DNA of 64,000 nucleotides from Rhodoferax sp. (GCF_030653815.1 NZ_JAURYQ010000029.1:1-64000); one strand, 5' to 3'. Counted from the first letter of the stretch, positions 38,808 to 48,608 are shown. Notes: generated from the sequence alone by a model not told the origin. Program-made: numbers and translations.

Positions 38808-39928
38808 GCAAGCTGCAACGCGTGGTGGTGGGCTTGAGCGGTGGCGTGGACTCGGCAGTGACCGCCTGGCTGCTCAAGCAGCAGGGCCATGAGGTGATTG
38901 GCATCTTCATGAAGAACTGGGAAGAGGATGACCGGAGCTCGGACGAAGACAGCCGCTACTGCTCGTCCAACATCGACTTTGTCGACGCCGCAGCGGTGGC
39001 GGACGTGATCGGCATCGAGATCGAGCATGTCAACTTTGCCGCCGAGTACAAGGACCGGGTGTTTGCCGAGTTTCTTCGCGAGTACAGCGCCGGGCGCACG
39101 CCCAACCCCGACATTTTGTGCAACGCGGAGATCAAATTCAAGGCGTTCCTGGACCACGCCATGCGCCTGGGGGCCGAGAAAATTGCCACCGGACATTACG
39201 CCCGCGTGCGCTTCAATGCCGCCACCGAAAAGCATGAGTTGCTCAAGGGCTTGGACCCGACCAAGGACCAGAGCTATTTCCTGCACCGGCTCAATCAGAA
39301 ACAATTGGCCAACACCCTGTTTCCCGTGGGCGAGTTGCTGAAAACCGAGGTGCGTCGCCTGGCGCTGGAGATTGGCCTGCCCAACGCCCAAAAGAAGGAC
39401 TCCACCGGCATCTGTTTCATTGGCGAGCGGCCGTTTCGCGAATTCTTGAACCGCTTCATTGCCAAAGCGCCCGGCCCGATCAAGAACGACCGGGGTCACA
39501 CCATTGGCGAGCATGTCGGTTTGAGCTTTTACACCCTGGGGCAACGCCAGGGACTCGGCATTGGCGGCCTCAAGGCCAAAGGCGCACCGCGCGGTGGCGG
39601 TGAGCACGCGCCCTGGTTTGTGGCGCGCAAGGACATGGCTCACAACACGCTGTGGGTGGTGCAAGGCCACGATCACCCGTGGCTGTTGTCCAATGAGCTC
39701 ACGGCGCAGGACGCCAGTTGGGTCGCAGGCGCGCCGCCCGGCACCCAGGCGTTGGCGGCCAAAACCCGCTACCGCCAGCTGGACGCGCCCTGTCACCTCG
39801 CCGTGCAGGCGGCAGACGCGTTCAAACTGGCATTTTCAGAGCAGCAATGGGCGGTGACGCCCGGACAATCCGCCGTGCTTTACAACGGCGAGGTCTGCCT
39901 GGGCGGCGGCATCATCACCGCCCCCTAA
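38804..39928 (+). CDS. mnmA: tRNA-specific 2-thiouridylase MnmA
   Basis: A 374-residue enzyme that installs the 2-thio group at the wobble uridine of Lys, Glu and Gln tRNAs. It has the PP-loop [19 protein letters not shown], the first catalytic Cys in [16 protein letters not shown] and the persulfide-carrying Cys in [13 protein letters not shown]. Length matches the family. The last bases overlap the convergent CsoR-family gene by four. Confidence 0.98.
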   Translation: MSKLQRVVVGLSGGVDSAVTAWLLKQQGHEVIGIFMKNWEEDDRSSDEDSRYCSSNIDFVDAAAVADVIGIEIEHVNFAAEYKDRVFAEFLREYSAGRTPNPDILCNAEIKFKAFLDHAMRLGAEKIATGHYARVRFNAATEKHELLKGLDPTKDQSYFLHRLNQKQLANTLFPVGELLKTEVRRLALEIGLPNAQKKDSTGICFIGERPFREFLNRFIAKAPGPIKNDRGHTIGEHVGLSFYTLGQRQGLGIGGLKAKGAPRGGGEHAPWFVARKDMAHNTLWVVQGHDHPWLLSNELTAQDASWVAGAPPGTQALAAKTRYRQLDAPCHLAVQAADAFKLAFSEQQWAVTPGQSAVLYNGEVCLGGGIITAP

Positions 39929-40215
39929 CCCATGCGCGAGAGCAGGCTTTCCATGTCCTTGAGCATGGTGTCCATGTTTTCTTTTTGGGTGGCATCGGGC
40001 TGGACGCAAGTGGCGAGCTCCTGCGCCATGAAGCACATGGTCATGCGCAGGTAAGTGCTGTCAAGGGCCTTGCGCACGGCAGAGAACTGCTGCCCGATCT
40101 TCAGGCAGCTTTCGCCCTCTTCAATCATGCGCTGGACACCCCGGATCTGGCCTTCGGCACGTCGCAGGCGGTTGAGCACCTCGGTACGGGCGGCTTCGTC
40201 GGTCAAGACAGTCAT
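39925..40215 (-). CDS. CsoR/FrmR-family repressor, probably thiol or persulfide sensing
   Basis: A 96-residue all-helical repressor ([20 protein letters not shown]). The family Cys is present as C37 ([19 protein letters not shown]), but the copper-binding His and second Cys of CsoR are absent: the aligned positions 62 and 66 are Phe and Glu. C61 and C70 occur nearby, so a Cys pair like that of CstR is possible. Its operon holds sulfide:quinone oxidoreductase, which argues for sensing reactive sulfur rather than copper. That function is inferred. Confidence 0.82.
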   Translation of the reverse strand: MTVLTDEAARTEVLNRLRRAEGQIRGVQRMIEEGESCLKIGQQFSAVRKALDSTYLRMTMCFMAQELATCVQPDATQKENMDTMLKDMESLLSRMG

Positions 40216-40244
40216 GCGGCAGTCCAGTTAAAAACGGCTGCCAA

Positions 40245-40469
40245 TCAGTTGGCGCAACCAACTTTTGACTCGGGCACACCCAGCTTTTTCAGGATGATGC
40301 CCAGCGGACAAAAATTAGTGAAGCCGGATTGAAACAAATTGGCGCCGACAAAAGCCGTGAAGGCAAGCGCCCACTTGCTGACAAACAGCGGGCTGCCCTC
40401 GACCCCCAAGGCCAGCGAGATCATGATGAACATGCCGGCGAAAACCAAAATATAACGTTGTACGGTCAT
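40245..40469 (-). CDS. DUF2892 (YgaP-type) membrane protein
   Basis: A 74-residue protein with two hydrophobic segments (YILVFAGMFIMISLALGV and WALAFTAFVGANLFQSGF) and the typical TNFCPLGIILKKLGV ending. In YgaP the same domain anchors a rhodanese; here it is free-standing. Its place between the sulfide:quinone oxidoreductase and CsoR-family genes fits a sulfur-handling role. Confidence 0.85.
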   Translation of the reverse strand: MTVQRYILVFAGMFIMISLALGVEGSPLFVSKWALAFTAFVGANLFQSGFTNFCPLGIILKKLGVPESKVGCAN

Positions 40470-40486
40470 GGTGAAAAACTCCTTGT

Positions 40487-41773
40487 TTACTTGTTGAGAC
40501 GATTGATGCCCAGCAAGCCCATGATGTATTTCTCATAGATGGGCTCGGAAGTGCCTTTTTTCAGCTTGCGCATGAAATATTTTTCGTAGGCAATTTTGGC
40601 CAGATGGACCCACTTGCCTTTCTTGAACCAGTTCACATTGCGCGGCGGGATTTGTGGCAGGGCCACAAAAGCAGCGCCGGTGTCACCCATGTCGGCCAGG
40701 CAGACGGCATTCCAGGTGCCCTTGGCGGTGGCCGGTTGGCCCGCCAGGTCGTTGGCGATGTTGTGGCAGATGGCGGTCATCATGCTCTCGATCATGTAGC
40801 CGGTCTTGGGCGTGCCGGTGGGCACCGGGGTCACTTCCACCGGCGGAATGGCGACACACACGCCAGCCGAATAGATGTTGCGGTACGCCTTGCTGCGCTG
40901 GAATTCGTCGATCAGGACCATGCCACGCGGGTTGCACAAGTTGGGCACGGCCGCCACGGCGTCGACGCCCTTGAAGGCTGGCAGCATCATGGACATTTTG
41001 AACGGCACCTCATGGTCCTTGACCGGGTTGCCATGGTCGTCCAGTTGGGTCACGAACATCTTGCCTTGCTCGACCTTGGTGGTCTTGGCGTTGGTGATCC
41101 ACTTCATGTCGCGGCCACGCAATTCAGATTCGAGCATCGATTTGCTGTCGCCAACACCGCCCAGGCCGAGGTGGCCAATGTAGGGTTCACTGGTGACAAA
41201 GGTCATGGGCACCTTGTTGCGCAATTTGCGACGGCGCAGGTCGGTGTCCAGGATCATGGCGAACTCGTAAGCCGGGCCAAAACAGCTGGCGCCCGGCATG
41301 GCGCCAATCACGAGGGGGCCCGGGTTCTTCAAAAACTCTTCGTAGTCGGCAAAGAACGCCTGCGCATGGTCCACATGGCAAATGGAATGGGTGAAGCCGC
41401 CGCCACCCGACTTCACCGGGCCGGCGCCCGCCACTTCGTCAAAAGCCAGCTTCGGGCCGGTGGCGATCAGCAGGTAGTCGTAATCCAGCGTCTGCCCGTC
41501 CAGCAGCGTCAGCTTGCTGGCGTCGGCGTCGATGTGGGTCACCGCCTTGCCAATGAAGCCGATTTTTTTGCGCGCCAGATACGGCGCAATCGGCAGGGTG
41601 ACCGCCTCGCGCTCGCGCCAGCCCACCGCGACCCACGGGTTGCTGGGCACAAACTGGAAGTAGTCGGTGCTGTTGACCACCGTGATGCGGTGCTCCTGGG
41701 GCAGCATTTCACGCAATTCGTAGGCAGCGGGCATGCCGCCAATGCCTGCACCCATGATGACGATATGAGCCAT
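40487..41773 (-). CDS. sqr: Sulfide:quinone oxidoreductase
   Basis: A 428-residue flavoprotein that oxidises sulfide to polysulfide or persulfide and reduces quinone at the inner membrane. The FAD motif is IVIMGAGIGGMPAAYEL. All three Cys known from the Acidithiobacillus enzyme are present: C132 (SICHVDHAQ), C164 (GASCFGPAYEF) and C358 (GTWNAVCLADMGD). PKTGYMIESM and the amphipathic C-terminal region (VHLAKIAYEKYFMRKLKKG) also match. It lies 24 bases after the RND pump gene. Confidence 0.9.
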   Translation of the reverse strand: MAHIVIMGAGIGGMPAAYELREMLPQEHRITVVNSTDYFQFVPSNPWVAVGWREREAVTLPIAPYLARKKIGFIGKAVTHIDADASKLTLLDGQTLDYDYLLIATGPKLAFDEVAGAGPVKSGGGGFTHSICHVDHAQAFFADYEEFLKNPGPLVIGAMPGASCFGPAYEFAMILDTDLRRRKLRNKVPMTFVTSEPYIGHLGLGGVGDSKSMLESELRGRDMKWITNAKTTKVEQGKMFVTQLDDHGNPVKDHEVPFKMSMMLPAFKGVDAVAAVPNLCNPRGMVLIDEFQRSKAYRNIYSAGVCVAIPPVEVTPVPTGTPKTGYMIESMMTAICHNIANDLAGQPATAKGTWNAVCLADMGDTGAAFVALPQIPPRNVNWFKKGKWVHLAKIAYEKYFMRKLKKGTSEPIYEKYIMGLLGINRLNK

Positions 41774-41797
41774 GTCTTGTCTCCTGTTATTTGAACG

Positions 41798-44700
41798 TTA
41801 GTGAGCTTGACCGAGAGAACCCGGCGCTTCTGCGAGCGCCTTGTTACGGCGCCAGTACAGCGCGTAATACAACACCGGAATCACCACCAGCGTGAGCAGG
41901 GTGGACACCAGAATGCCAAAAATCAGGGAAATGGCGAGCCCGTTGAAAATGGGATCGTCCAGAATGAAGAAAGCACCGATCATGGCCGCCAGACCGGTCA
42001 GGGCAATGGGTTGCGCGCGCACCGCCGCAGACTGCACCACCGCTTCCTTGAAGGCCATGCCTTGCGCCACCTGCAGCTCGATGAAGTCGACCAGCAAGAT
42101 GGAGTTGCGCACGATGATGCCCGCCAGCGCAATCATGCCAATCATCGAGGTGGCCGTGAACTGGGCATTCAACAAGGCGTGCCCGGGCATGACGCCAATG
42201 ATGGTCAACGGAATGGGCGCCATGATCACCAGCGGGGTCAGGTAGCTCTTAAACTGCGCCACCACCAGCAGGTAAATCAAAATCAGCCCCACGCCATAAG
42301 CGGCCCCCATGTCACGGAAGGTGTCATAGGTGATCTGCCACTCGCCGTCCCACTTGACCGAGTATTGACGATAGGGGTCGCTGGGCTGGTTGATCCAGTA
42401 CTCGCCCAATTCACCCGTGTCCGGCAAGGCTGCGGCCTGCAATTTGTCACGGATGGCAAACAGGCCATACAGCGGCGAGTCGAGCTTGCCCGCCATGTCA
42501 CCAAAGACGTAGCTGACGCCTTGCAGGTCCTTGGTGAAGAAGGGCTTGTCAATGACACCCTGCTCAACCTGCACCAACTCCGACAGTGGCACCATCTGGC
42601 CATTGGCCGCACGCAAAGGCATGGCCAGAATCGCATCCAGACCCACCTGGTCACCCAAGGGCAACTGCAGGCGCACCGGCACTGGGTATTTGGCGTGGCC
42701 ATCGTGCAGGTAGGCCGCATCGACCCCGCTGAGCGCCATGGCCGCCGTCTGTGACACCACGGCCACAGGAATACCCAGCGACTCGGCGCGCTGGCGGCGC
42801 ACCCGCAGGTAAGCGCGCGGCGCATCTTCTTTCAGCGAGGTATCAACGCCCACAATGTCGGGGGTGGCTATGAAGGCCTGCGCCACGCGGCGTGCCAGCT
42901 CCTGGCGTCCGGCCTCGTCAGGACCGTAGATTTCAGCCACCAGCGGTGACATCACGGGCGGGCCCGGCGGCACTTCAACCACCTTGACCAGGGCGTGGTG
43001 GCGCGCGCCAATTTTCTCCAGCGCGGGACGCAGTCGCTGCGCAATCACATGGCTCTGGTCGTCGCGGTGCTGCTTGTCCACCAGGTTGATCTGCAAGTCG
43101 CCCTGCTCGGCATCGGCGCGCAGGTAATACTGACGCACCAGACCATTGAAGGTGATCGGCGAGGCCGTACCCGCATAGGCTTGCAGGTTCAAGACCTCAG
43201 GTTGCTGAGCCAGGTAAGCGCCCAGCTCATGCAGCGCCGCAGCGGTGTTTTCCAGCGGCGTGCCCGCCGGCATTTCGATCACCACCTGAAACTCGCTCTT
43301 GTTGTCAAAAGGCAGCATCTTGAGCACCACCCATTGCACCAGGGTCAGCCCGACCGAGAGCAGCAAGGCCACCAGAATGCCCGCGAGCAGCAGCCAGCGC
43401 TTTTTGGCACTCTCCAAAAACGGGGTCAGCACCCAGGTGAACAGGCGCTGCAATTTGGGGCCCAGACCCTTGGGCTGCGCCGCAGCATCAGCATGGGTGT
43501 GCTGGCGCATCACTTTAAGCGCCAGCCAAGGCGTGACCGTGAAGGCAATGACCAGAGAAATGGCCATGCCCAGGCTGGCGTTGATCGGAATCGGGCTCAT
43601 GTAGGGGCCCATCAAGCCACTGACAAAGGCCATCGGCAGCAAGGCCGCGATCACCGTCAGCGTGGCCAGAATGGTGGGGCCACCCACTTCATCCACCGCG
43701 GTGGGAATGATCTCGCGCAGACTGCGCTCCGGGTACAGGTTTTGATGGCGGTGGATGTTCTCCACCACCACGATCGCATCGTCAACCAAGATACCAATGG
43801 AAAAGATCAGCGCAAACAAGGACACCCGGTTCAGGGTGAAACCCCAGGCCCAGGAGGCAAACAAGGTCGCCATCAAGGTCAAAATGACAGCAGCACCGAC
43901 GATGACAGCCTCGCGCCGGCCCAGCGCAAAACCCACCAGCAAAATCACCGAGCCGGTGGCAAAGGCCAGTTTCTGGATCAGCTTGTTGGCTTTTTCGGCT
44001 GCCGTTTCACCATAGTCCCGGGTGATGGTGGTTTGCATGTTGCTGGGAATCACGGTGTTGCCGAGTTCCTGCACCCGCTGGCGCACCGCTCTGGCCACGT
44101 CGACCGCGTTGGTCCCCGGTTTCTTGGTCACCGTCAGTGTCAGTGCCGGGTAGACACCGCCCGAAACCACCGCCTGGTCAGCGGCACCCGCGGCAGCCAC
44201 CCCTGGCGTGTACCAGACATAGCGCTGTGGCAATTGCGCGCCGGTCTCGATGCGCGCCACTTCACGCAGGTACACCGGCAGGCCCTTGTGGACGCCCACC
44301 ACCACGTCGCCGACATCTTGCGCCGAGCGCAAAAACTCACCCGTTTCCACGCTCAACATCTGACCGCCGGGCACTTCCGGGTCGAGCACCGCACCCGAGG
44401 GCATGCTGGCATTGGCGGCGGCCAGCGTGGCCTTGAGCGACAGCACATCGACCCCGCGCTCGCGCAGGCGCGCCGGATCCAGCCACACATGCACTGCGCG
44501 CTCCGGACCACCGATGGTTTGCACCTCCCGGGTTCCCGGCACGCGCTTCAATTCGGCCTCAACCGTGTGCGCCACCCGCTCAAGATCCACGGCCGGCAGG
44601 GCGTCCTTGCTCCACAAGGTCACCGCCAGCACCGGCACATCGTCAATCCCCTTGGGTTTGACGATGGGCGCGAGCGTGCCCAGGTCGCGCGGCAGCCAGT

Positions 44701-45082
44701 CCTGGTTGGCGTTGAGCACGTCGTACAGGCGAACCAGTGCATCAGTGCGCGGCACCCCCACCTTGAATTGGACGGTCATCACGGCCATGCCGGGCCGGGC
44801 CACGGAGTAGGTGTGTTCAATACCCGCGATCTGGCTCAGCACCTGTTCGGCCGGGCGTGCCACCATGTTGTGCACATCGACACTGCTGGCACCGGGAAAG
44901 GGGATCAGCACATTGGCCATGGTGACATTGATTTGCGGCTCTTCTTCGCGCGGCGTCACCAGCACGGCAAACAGCCCGAGCAACAAGGCCACCAAAGCCA
45001 GCAGGGGCGTGATGGCGTTGAGCTTGAAAGCCCGCGCCATGCGCCCGGAAATACCCAATTGGTCTTGGTTCGACATGCTCAT
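41798..45082 (-). CDS. RND-family efflux permease
   Basis: About 1094 residues with the RND plan: TM1 (LLALVALLLGLFAVLV), a large periplasmic loop, TM2-6, a second loop, then TM7-12. The proton-relay Asp pair is in FSIGILVDDAIVVVENIHR near residue 400. The NVTMANVLIPFPGAS segment places it in a branch often found with sulfide:quinone oxidoreductase genes. ATG 45082 is used (45076 also possible); the longer frame to 45163 lies inside the adaptor gene. The exported compound is unknown; from context a reactive sulfur species is possible. Confidence 0.9.
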   Translation of the reverse strand: MSMSNQDQLGISGRMARAFKLNAITPLLALVALLLGLFAVLVTPREEEPQINVTMANVLIPFPGASSVDVHNMVARPAEQVLSQIAGIEHTYSVARPGMAVMTVQFKVGVPRTDALVRLYDVLNANQDWLPRDLGTLAPIVKPKGIDDVPVLAVTLWSKDALPAVDLERVAHTVEAELKRVPGTREVQTIGGPERAVHVWLDPARLRERGVDVLSLKATLAAANASMPSGAVLDPEVPGGQMLSVETGEFLRSAQDVGDVVVGVHKGLPVYLREVARIETGAQLPQRYVWYTPGVAAAGAADQAVVSGGVYPALTLTVTKKPGTNAVDVARAVRQRVQELGNTVIPSNMQTTITRDYGETAAEKANKLIQKLAFATGSVILLVGFALGRREAVIVGAAVILTLMATLFASWAWGFTLNRVSLFALIFSIGILVDDAIVVVENIHRHQNLYPERSLREIIPTAVDEVGGPTILATLTVIAALLPMAFVSGLMGPYMSPIPINASLGMAISLVIAFTVTPWLALKVMRQHTHADAAAQPKGLGPKLQRLFTWVLTPFLESAKKRWLLLAGILVALLLSVGLTLVQWVVLKMLPFDNKSEFQVVIEMPAGTPLENTAAALHELGAYLAQQPEVLNLQAYAGTASPITFNGLVRQYYLRADAEQGDLQINLVDKQHRDDQSHVIAQRLRPALEKIGARHHALVKVVEVPPGPPVMSPLVAEIYGPDEAGRQELARRVAQAFIATPDIVGVDTSLKEDAPRAYLRVRRQRAESLGIPVAVVSQTAAMALSGVDAAYLHDGHAKYPVPVRLQLPLGDQVGLDAILAMPLRAANGQMVPLSELVQVEQGVIDKPFFTKDLQGVSYVFGDMAGKLDSPLYGLFAIRDKLQAAALPDTGELGEYWINQPSDPYRQYSVKWDGEWQITYDTFRDMGAAYGVGLILIYLLVVAQFKSYLTPLVIMAPIPLTIIGVMPGHALLNAQFTATSMIGMIALAGIIVRNSILLVDFIELQVAQGMAFKEAVVQSAAVRAQPIALTGLAAMIGAFFILDDPIFNGLAISLIFGILVSTLLTLVVIPVLYYALYWRRNKALAEAPGSLGQAH

Positions 45083-45083
45083 C

Positions 45084-46181
45084 TCACTTGGCCGCACTGC
45101 CAGCCGCCTGGGCACCGGCCAGACCGGCGCGCACCGGATCCAGCGCGACACGGTCCATGTCACTCAAACCCGCCAATACTTCAACGCCTTGCGAACCATG
45201 CTCGGCCCCCAGGCGAATCGCCTTGAGCGCAAAGCCCTGGTTGGACACCACATAAACCGCAGTCAGCTCCCCCCGGCGCAACACGGCAGCCGTGGGGATC
45301 ACCAGCCGCTGGGACTGCCCGGCGGCAAAACGCACCCGAACCTGCTGTCCCGGCAGCAAGCCCTTGCTCGCGCCGGCCGGCAATTCGAGCCGCCACTCAA
45401 TGGTCTGCGACACCGCATCGGCCGTGGGCAAATGGCTGGTCTGGCTGGGGCGAACCCATTGGGGCGCCCCGTCTGCCGCCCGCACCTGCACTTCTACCGC
45501 CGTACTGCCCTGCACCAGGCTGGAACGCGACACCGGCACCTGCACCACGGCGCGCAGCGGCAAGGGCGCGTAAATCGTCAACAACGGCTTACCCGGAAAA
45601 GCCAGGTCACCCGACTCCGCCAGCGTTTGCAGCACAAAGGCATCGAACGGCGCCGTCACACGCGTGAAGCCCTGCGACAAACCAGACTGTTTTTCACCGG
45701 CGCTGGCCTGGTCACGACCGGCTTGCGCCGATTTGAGCTGGGCATCGGCGGTGTCCATGGCGGCCTTGCTGACAAAACCCTGGGCCTGCAGCTCACGGGT
45801 GCGCTCAAAGTGGGCCTGGGCATTGCGCAGCTCGGCCTGCGCCTGCGCGGCCTGGGCCCGACTGAGTTGCACGCCGGTCTGGGTTTCACGGTCATCGATG
45901 GTGGCCAACAACTGGCCGGCGCGCACCGGGTCGCCCGCCTTGACCGCCAGCGTGACCAAGCGCCCCGAAGCTTGCGCCGACACCGTGCTTTGTTTGACCG
46001 GTTGCACCACGCCATCCATTTCAAAACCACTGCCCACGGCTTTGAGCTGCACCGCTGCCACGTTCACTTGCGGCTGGGTCTGAGCCAGCACCGGAAGCGC
46101 CGCCAGCGACACAAGTACGAGCAATGCCCGCCCGACCTGAGCAGGCTGAACCAGGGCGCGCGCCAAAAACGACTGTTGCAT
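45084..46181 (-). CDS. RND periplasmic adaptor (membrane fusion protein)
   Basis: A 365-residue adaptor with an N-terminal signal or anchor (GRALLVLVSLAALPVLAQT), a lipoyl-like half (VSAQASGRLVTLAVKAGDPV, then RAGQLLATIDD), a coiled-coil hairpin (QAAQAQAELRNAQAHFERTR) and beta-barrel parts. First gene of the operon RND-sqr-DUF2892-CsoR. No outer-membrane channel gene is present, so it must share a TolC-like protein. AAGGAAG precedes the ATG. Confidence 0.92.
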   Translation of the reverse strand: MQQSFLARALVQPAQVGRALLVLVSLAALPVLAQTQPQVNVAAVQLKAVGSGFEMDGVVQPVKQSTVSAQASGRLVTLAVKAGDPVRAGQLLATIDDRETQTGVQLSRAQAAQAQAELRNAQAHFERTRELQAQGFVSKAAMDTADAQLKSAQAGRDQASAGEKQSGLSQGFTRVTAPFDAFVLQTLAESGDLAFPGKPLLTIYAPLPLRAVVQVPVSRSSLVQGSTAVEVQVRAADGAPQWVRPSQTSHLPTADAVSQTIEWRLELPAGASKGLLPGQQVRVRFAAGQSQRLVIPTAAVLRRGELTAVYVVSNQGFALKAIRLGAEHGSQGVEVLAGLSDMDRVALDPVRAGLAGAQAAGSAAK

Positions 46182-46208
46182 AAAGCTTCCTTCAAAAATA
46201 CTGTGCCT

Positions 46209-46237
46209 AGTATATTTGAATACCCCCGGCAGTACAC
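46209..46237 (-). promoter_or_regulatory. Candidate promoter and CsoR-type operator of the sulfide operon
   Basis: On the minus strand TACTGCCGGGGGTA (within 46220-46234) resembles the TACT-G-tract-AGTA operators of CsoR/RcnR-type repressors. Seventeen bases after its left flank lies TATACT (46209-46214), a -10-like element, so the operator would sit between -35 and -10. This fits autoregulation by the CsoR-family gene at the operon's end; it is a prediction. Confidence 0.45.
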
Positions 46238-46259
46238 AGACGATGCCACAAGTCCATAA

Positions 46260-46296
46260 AAAAACCCCGAACAGTCCAGGACTTTTCGGGGTTTTT
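46260..46296. terminator. Bidirectional terminator at the left edge of the mobile element
   Basis: A perfect 12-base stem (AAAAACCCCGAA/TTCGGGGTTTTT) with a 13-base loop, A-rich on one side and T-rich on the other, works on both strands. It insulates the sulfide operon from leftward transcription out of the element. Confidence 0.88.
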
Positions 46297-46411
46297 CAAA
46301 TGATCAGGAACTCGGGTTAGAAGGGTAATTAGTACGTTTCCACAAACATGGGTGAGTGAATGATACATTTTCTATTTGTTTTCAGTAAGTTAGATTATTG
46401 TAACGAAAATA

Positions 46412-46442
46412 ATATCAACATTTTTATTAAAAATGTTGATAT
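46412..46442. repeat. Perfect 14-base inverted repeat, left end of the element
   Basis: ATATCAACATTTTT, three bases, AAAAATGTTGATAT. The arms contain ATCAACATT, which recurs at 46474-46482 and 46566-46574; a related dyad is at the right end. No T-tract terminator context or gene end accompanies it, so a recombinase-binding role is proposed. Confidence 0.6.
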
Positions 46443-46756
46443 AGAGCTATTTTTACGACTAAAGCACATCTAAATCAACATTCTTGTGCTGTAGAACAAG
46501 CAACTTGGCGAACTTCCCATTCACTTAGGAGGACCTAGGTAACGGATGAAGGACTGCCGATGAGCATCAACATTCGAACCATGCGCACTATTACGTATCC
46601 ATCTTATTGCTGTTGGACCGCACTTTGGGGCGACGGATGTCTATATTAAGGTAAAGGCGTTTGAGCGCCCCTGGACTGTGCTCCGAGCTCTTATGCAGTG
46701 GATGGATAGTGGTCGAGTACAGTCGACGTAAACCGATCCGTTACGCAGGGAAAAAT
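46443..46756. other. Left-end non-coding region of the element
   Basis: About 310 bases without a convincing gene. It holds two further ATCAACATT copies (46474, 46566) and presumably the promoter of the HNH gene. Nothing else was recognised. Confidence 0.4.
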
Positions 46757-47563
46757 ATGATTGAATCAAAGTACATTGAGGGCGAAGTCGTTCCTGTATT
46801 CGATGAGGCCGTTACCGCAGCGGTAAAGTCATACCGAAACAAGGGCGGAGGCAATTCCATGCGGATAGCCATCGAGAATTTTGACGGAAAGGCATATCGA
46901 GTAATCGAATGCACTGGGCTTGGTGCTTTCATGCATGCAATCGGCAGATTACAGGAAATCGGCTTGAAGGATATTTTGGAGGGAGAAGACAGCATGAAAA
47001 GGGGCTGTGATTGCTGGTTCGTTACAACTCCAGAAATGTTGAACTCTGCAAGCTCACCTGATGCATCCTCAGCCACCCTACCGCTCGCAGCTGCAACTTC
47101 AGCAGAGCCTCATGCAGCAGATGCTGCCAGTGAAATTCTTAGCCAACTCGAAAGCCTTAGCACCCTGCCCGAAACAGAGAGGCAATCCATTATCCAGAGT
47201 CGAGTTGGTCAGGGCTTATTTCGTTCCAAGCTAGTGCTCTATTGGAAGGGCTGCGCGGTCACTGAGGCCACATGCATTCCATTGCTCAAGGCATCACACA
47301 TCAAGCCATGGCGGGATTCAAACAACAAGGAACGGCTTGATTCTTTCAATGGGTTGTTGCTCTCTCCCAATCTTGATGCAGCCTTCGATTCTGGACTCAT
47401 AACATTTGATCCACAGGGAAAAATCATGTTATCCAGTGAAATCACAGGGGCGCCTGCCTATCATCTGCACATTAATGGGAAGATGCGAATCAACCAAAAA
47501 CTCTTAACAGAAGCGCACCAAGATTACTTAGAGCACCACCGCACTCATGTATTCAGAGCATAG
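46757..47563 (+). CDS. HNH endonuclease (HNH_2 type), cargo
   Basis: A 268-residue protein. The C-terminal nuclease domain has GQGLFRSKLVLYWKGCAVT, then LLKASHIKPWRDSNNKERLD and NGLLLSPNLDAAFDSGLITF, the HNH_2 pattern of restriction-like enzymes. The N-terminal 100 residues (VPVFDEAVTAAVKSYRNKGG) are unknown to me and may recognise a target. ATG 46757 follows CAGGG by six bases; the frame is open to 46661. Its codon use is less GC-rich than the chromosome. A defence role is plausible, but no methylase is nearby. Confidence 0.8.
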   Translation: MIESKYIEGEVVPVFDEAVTAAVKSYRNKGGGNSMRIAIENFDGKAYRVIECTGLGAFMHAIGRLQEIGLKDILEGEDSMKRGCDCWFVTTPEMLNSASSPDASSATLPLAAATSAEPHAADAASEILSQLESLSTLPETERQSIIQSRVGQGLFRSKLVLYWKGCAVTEATCIPLLKASHIKPWRDSNNKERLDSFNGLLLSPNLDAAFDSGLITFDPQGKIMLSSEITGAPAYHLHINGKMRINQKLLTEAHQDYLEHHRTHVFRA

Positions 47564-47683
47564 TTTTGACACAATAATGTGCCATCGCATCCTGCGTGTA
47601 TTGATCGTAGACAATACCCAAAAGTAAAGATCAGCACACCGATGTTGTTGAAGCAGCCATCTTTAAGCTGGTAGGCCTGCCGG

Positions 47684-48514
47684 TTAACGGGGTAAAAAAT
47701 ACTTCTTAAAACGGCTTTTTATGCCGTAGTCCAACTTTGCATATTCCGCCGCGCAGCGATCGCCACGTTCTTGAGGAAGTCCAACGTAATCTGCTGCAAA
47801 AGTACCCCACTTGGATTTTCCACCTATTGCCCAACAGGCCAAGTTGTAAATGCGCTGATCGTTTAAGCTGTGCTCATCAGCCATCAACATCTTCACATGC
47901 TCAGTATTTTCTGCGTCGATGACGCTGCTCTTGGCCAAGCGGTTGAAGAACCAGATCGTCGGAAGCACGACTGATATGTTCCTTGGTTCAAGAAAATTTA
48001 TTGCATAGTAAACGGCGAATTGGTCTGCAACATCCTCTTCCCGTCCTGTTATCGCTATGCGATTAAGACTAATGACTGCGTGCCCAAGCTCATGCAAAAA
48101 AATACCCCAGATCACACCATCGAACGTACGCGCGAATTGCTCACGATTCCATTTCGCCGCGACTTCAGTGTCGCCACGTGCTTGTTCCATCATTAGTTCA
48201 ATCATCTCCACGCAAAAAACGATCGCTGCTCGATTAGAGTCAAAGAAAGCATTCGGCTTCCCGCATGATTCAAAGCCAATGTTCAAATTTGTCCGAAGTC
48301 TGATGGTTCCTTGCGTCAACTGGGCCATTCGCTCTGCCAATTTTGAGCTTTTGAATAATTGAAGGACTTGCGCGTGCTTGGGTGTGTCGGTTTCTCCATA
48401 AAAGGCCACGGCTCGACCTTTATAAAAAAGCTCTTCAAAGGGCACAGGTCCCAGAGCAAAAACAGGTGTAAGTCCAACCAAAAAGCAGAAAAAAACAACG
48501 GTACGCAACATCAT
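47684..48514 (-). CDS. DUF4344-type secreted metallopeptidase, cargo
   Basis: A 276-residue protein with a signal peptide (TVVFFCFLVGLTPVFA) and the zinc motif HELGH at residues 141-145 within IWGIFLHELGHAVISL. REEDVADQFAVYY follows at about 158 and supplies the further acidic ligand typical of this family. Such proteins are thought to be periplasmic or secreted zinc peptidases; substrate unknown. ATG 48511 is an equally possible start. No partner overlaps it; a plus-strand lipoprotein diverges from it. Confidence 0.75.
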   Translation of the reverse strand: MMLRTVVFFCFLVGLTPVFALGPVPFEELFYKGRAVAFYGETDTPKHAQVLQLFKSSKLAERMAQLTQGTIRLRTNLNIGFESCGKPNAFFDSNRAAIVFCVEMIELMMEQARGDTEVAAKWNREQFARTFDGVIWGIFLHELGHAVISLNRIAITGREEDVADQFAVYYAINFLEPRNISVVLPTIWFFNRLAKSSVIDAENTEHVKMLMADEHSLNDQRIYNLACWAIGGKSKWGTFAADYVGLPQERGDRCAAEYAKLDYGIKSRFKKYFLPR

Positions 48515-48608
48515 TTTCTAATCCCTTTTTTTGGCTACTCATGGAGAAAGATGGGCAAATCAAGCTATCCTGTACTGCTATTATCAGCCATCAAAATGGG
48601 AGTAAAAA

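Noticed and set aside
42995..45226. 743-codon plus-strand frame
   Set aside because: Antisense to the RND permease; low-complexity His/Gln/Arg composition and no motif.
46318..46335. TTAGAAGGGTAAT at the left edge resembles the ssb end TCAGAAGGGAATG, suggesting a target-site duplication in ssb
   Set aside because: The similarity is short and imperfect, and ssb is intact, so no attachment site can be claimed from it.
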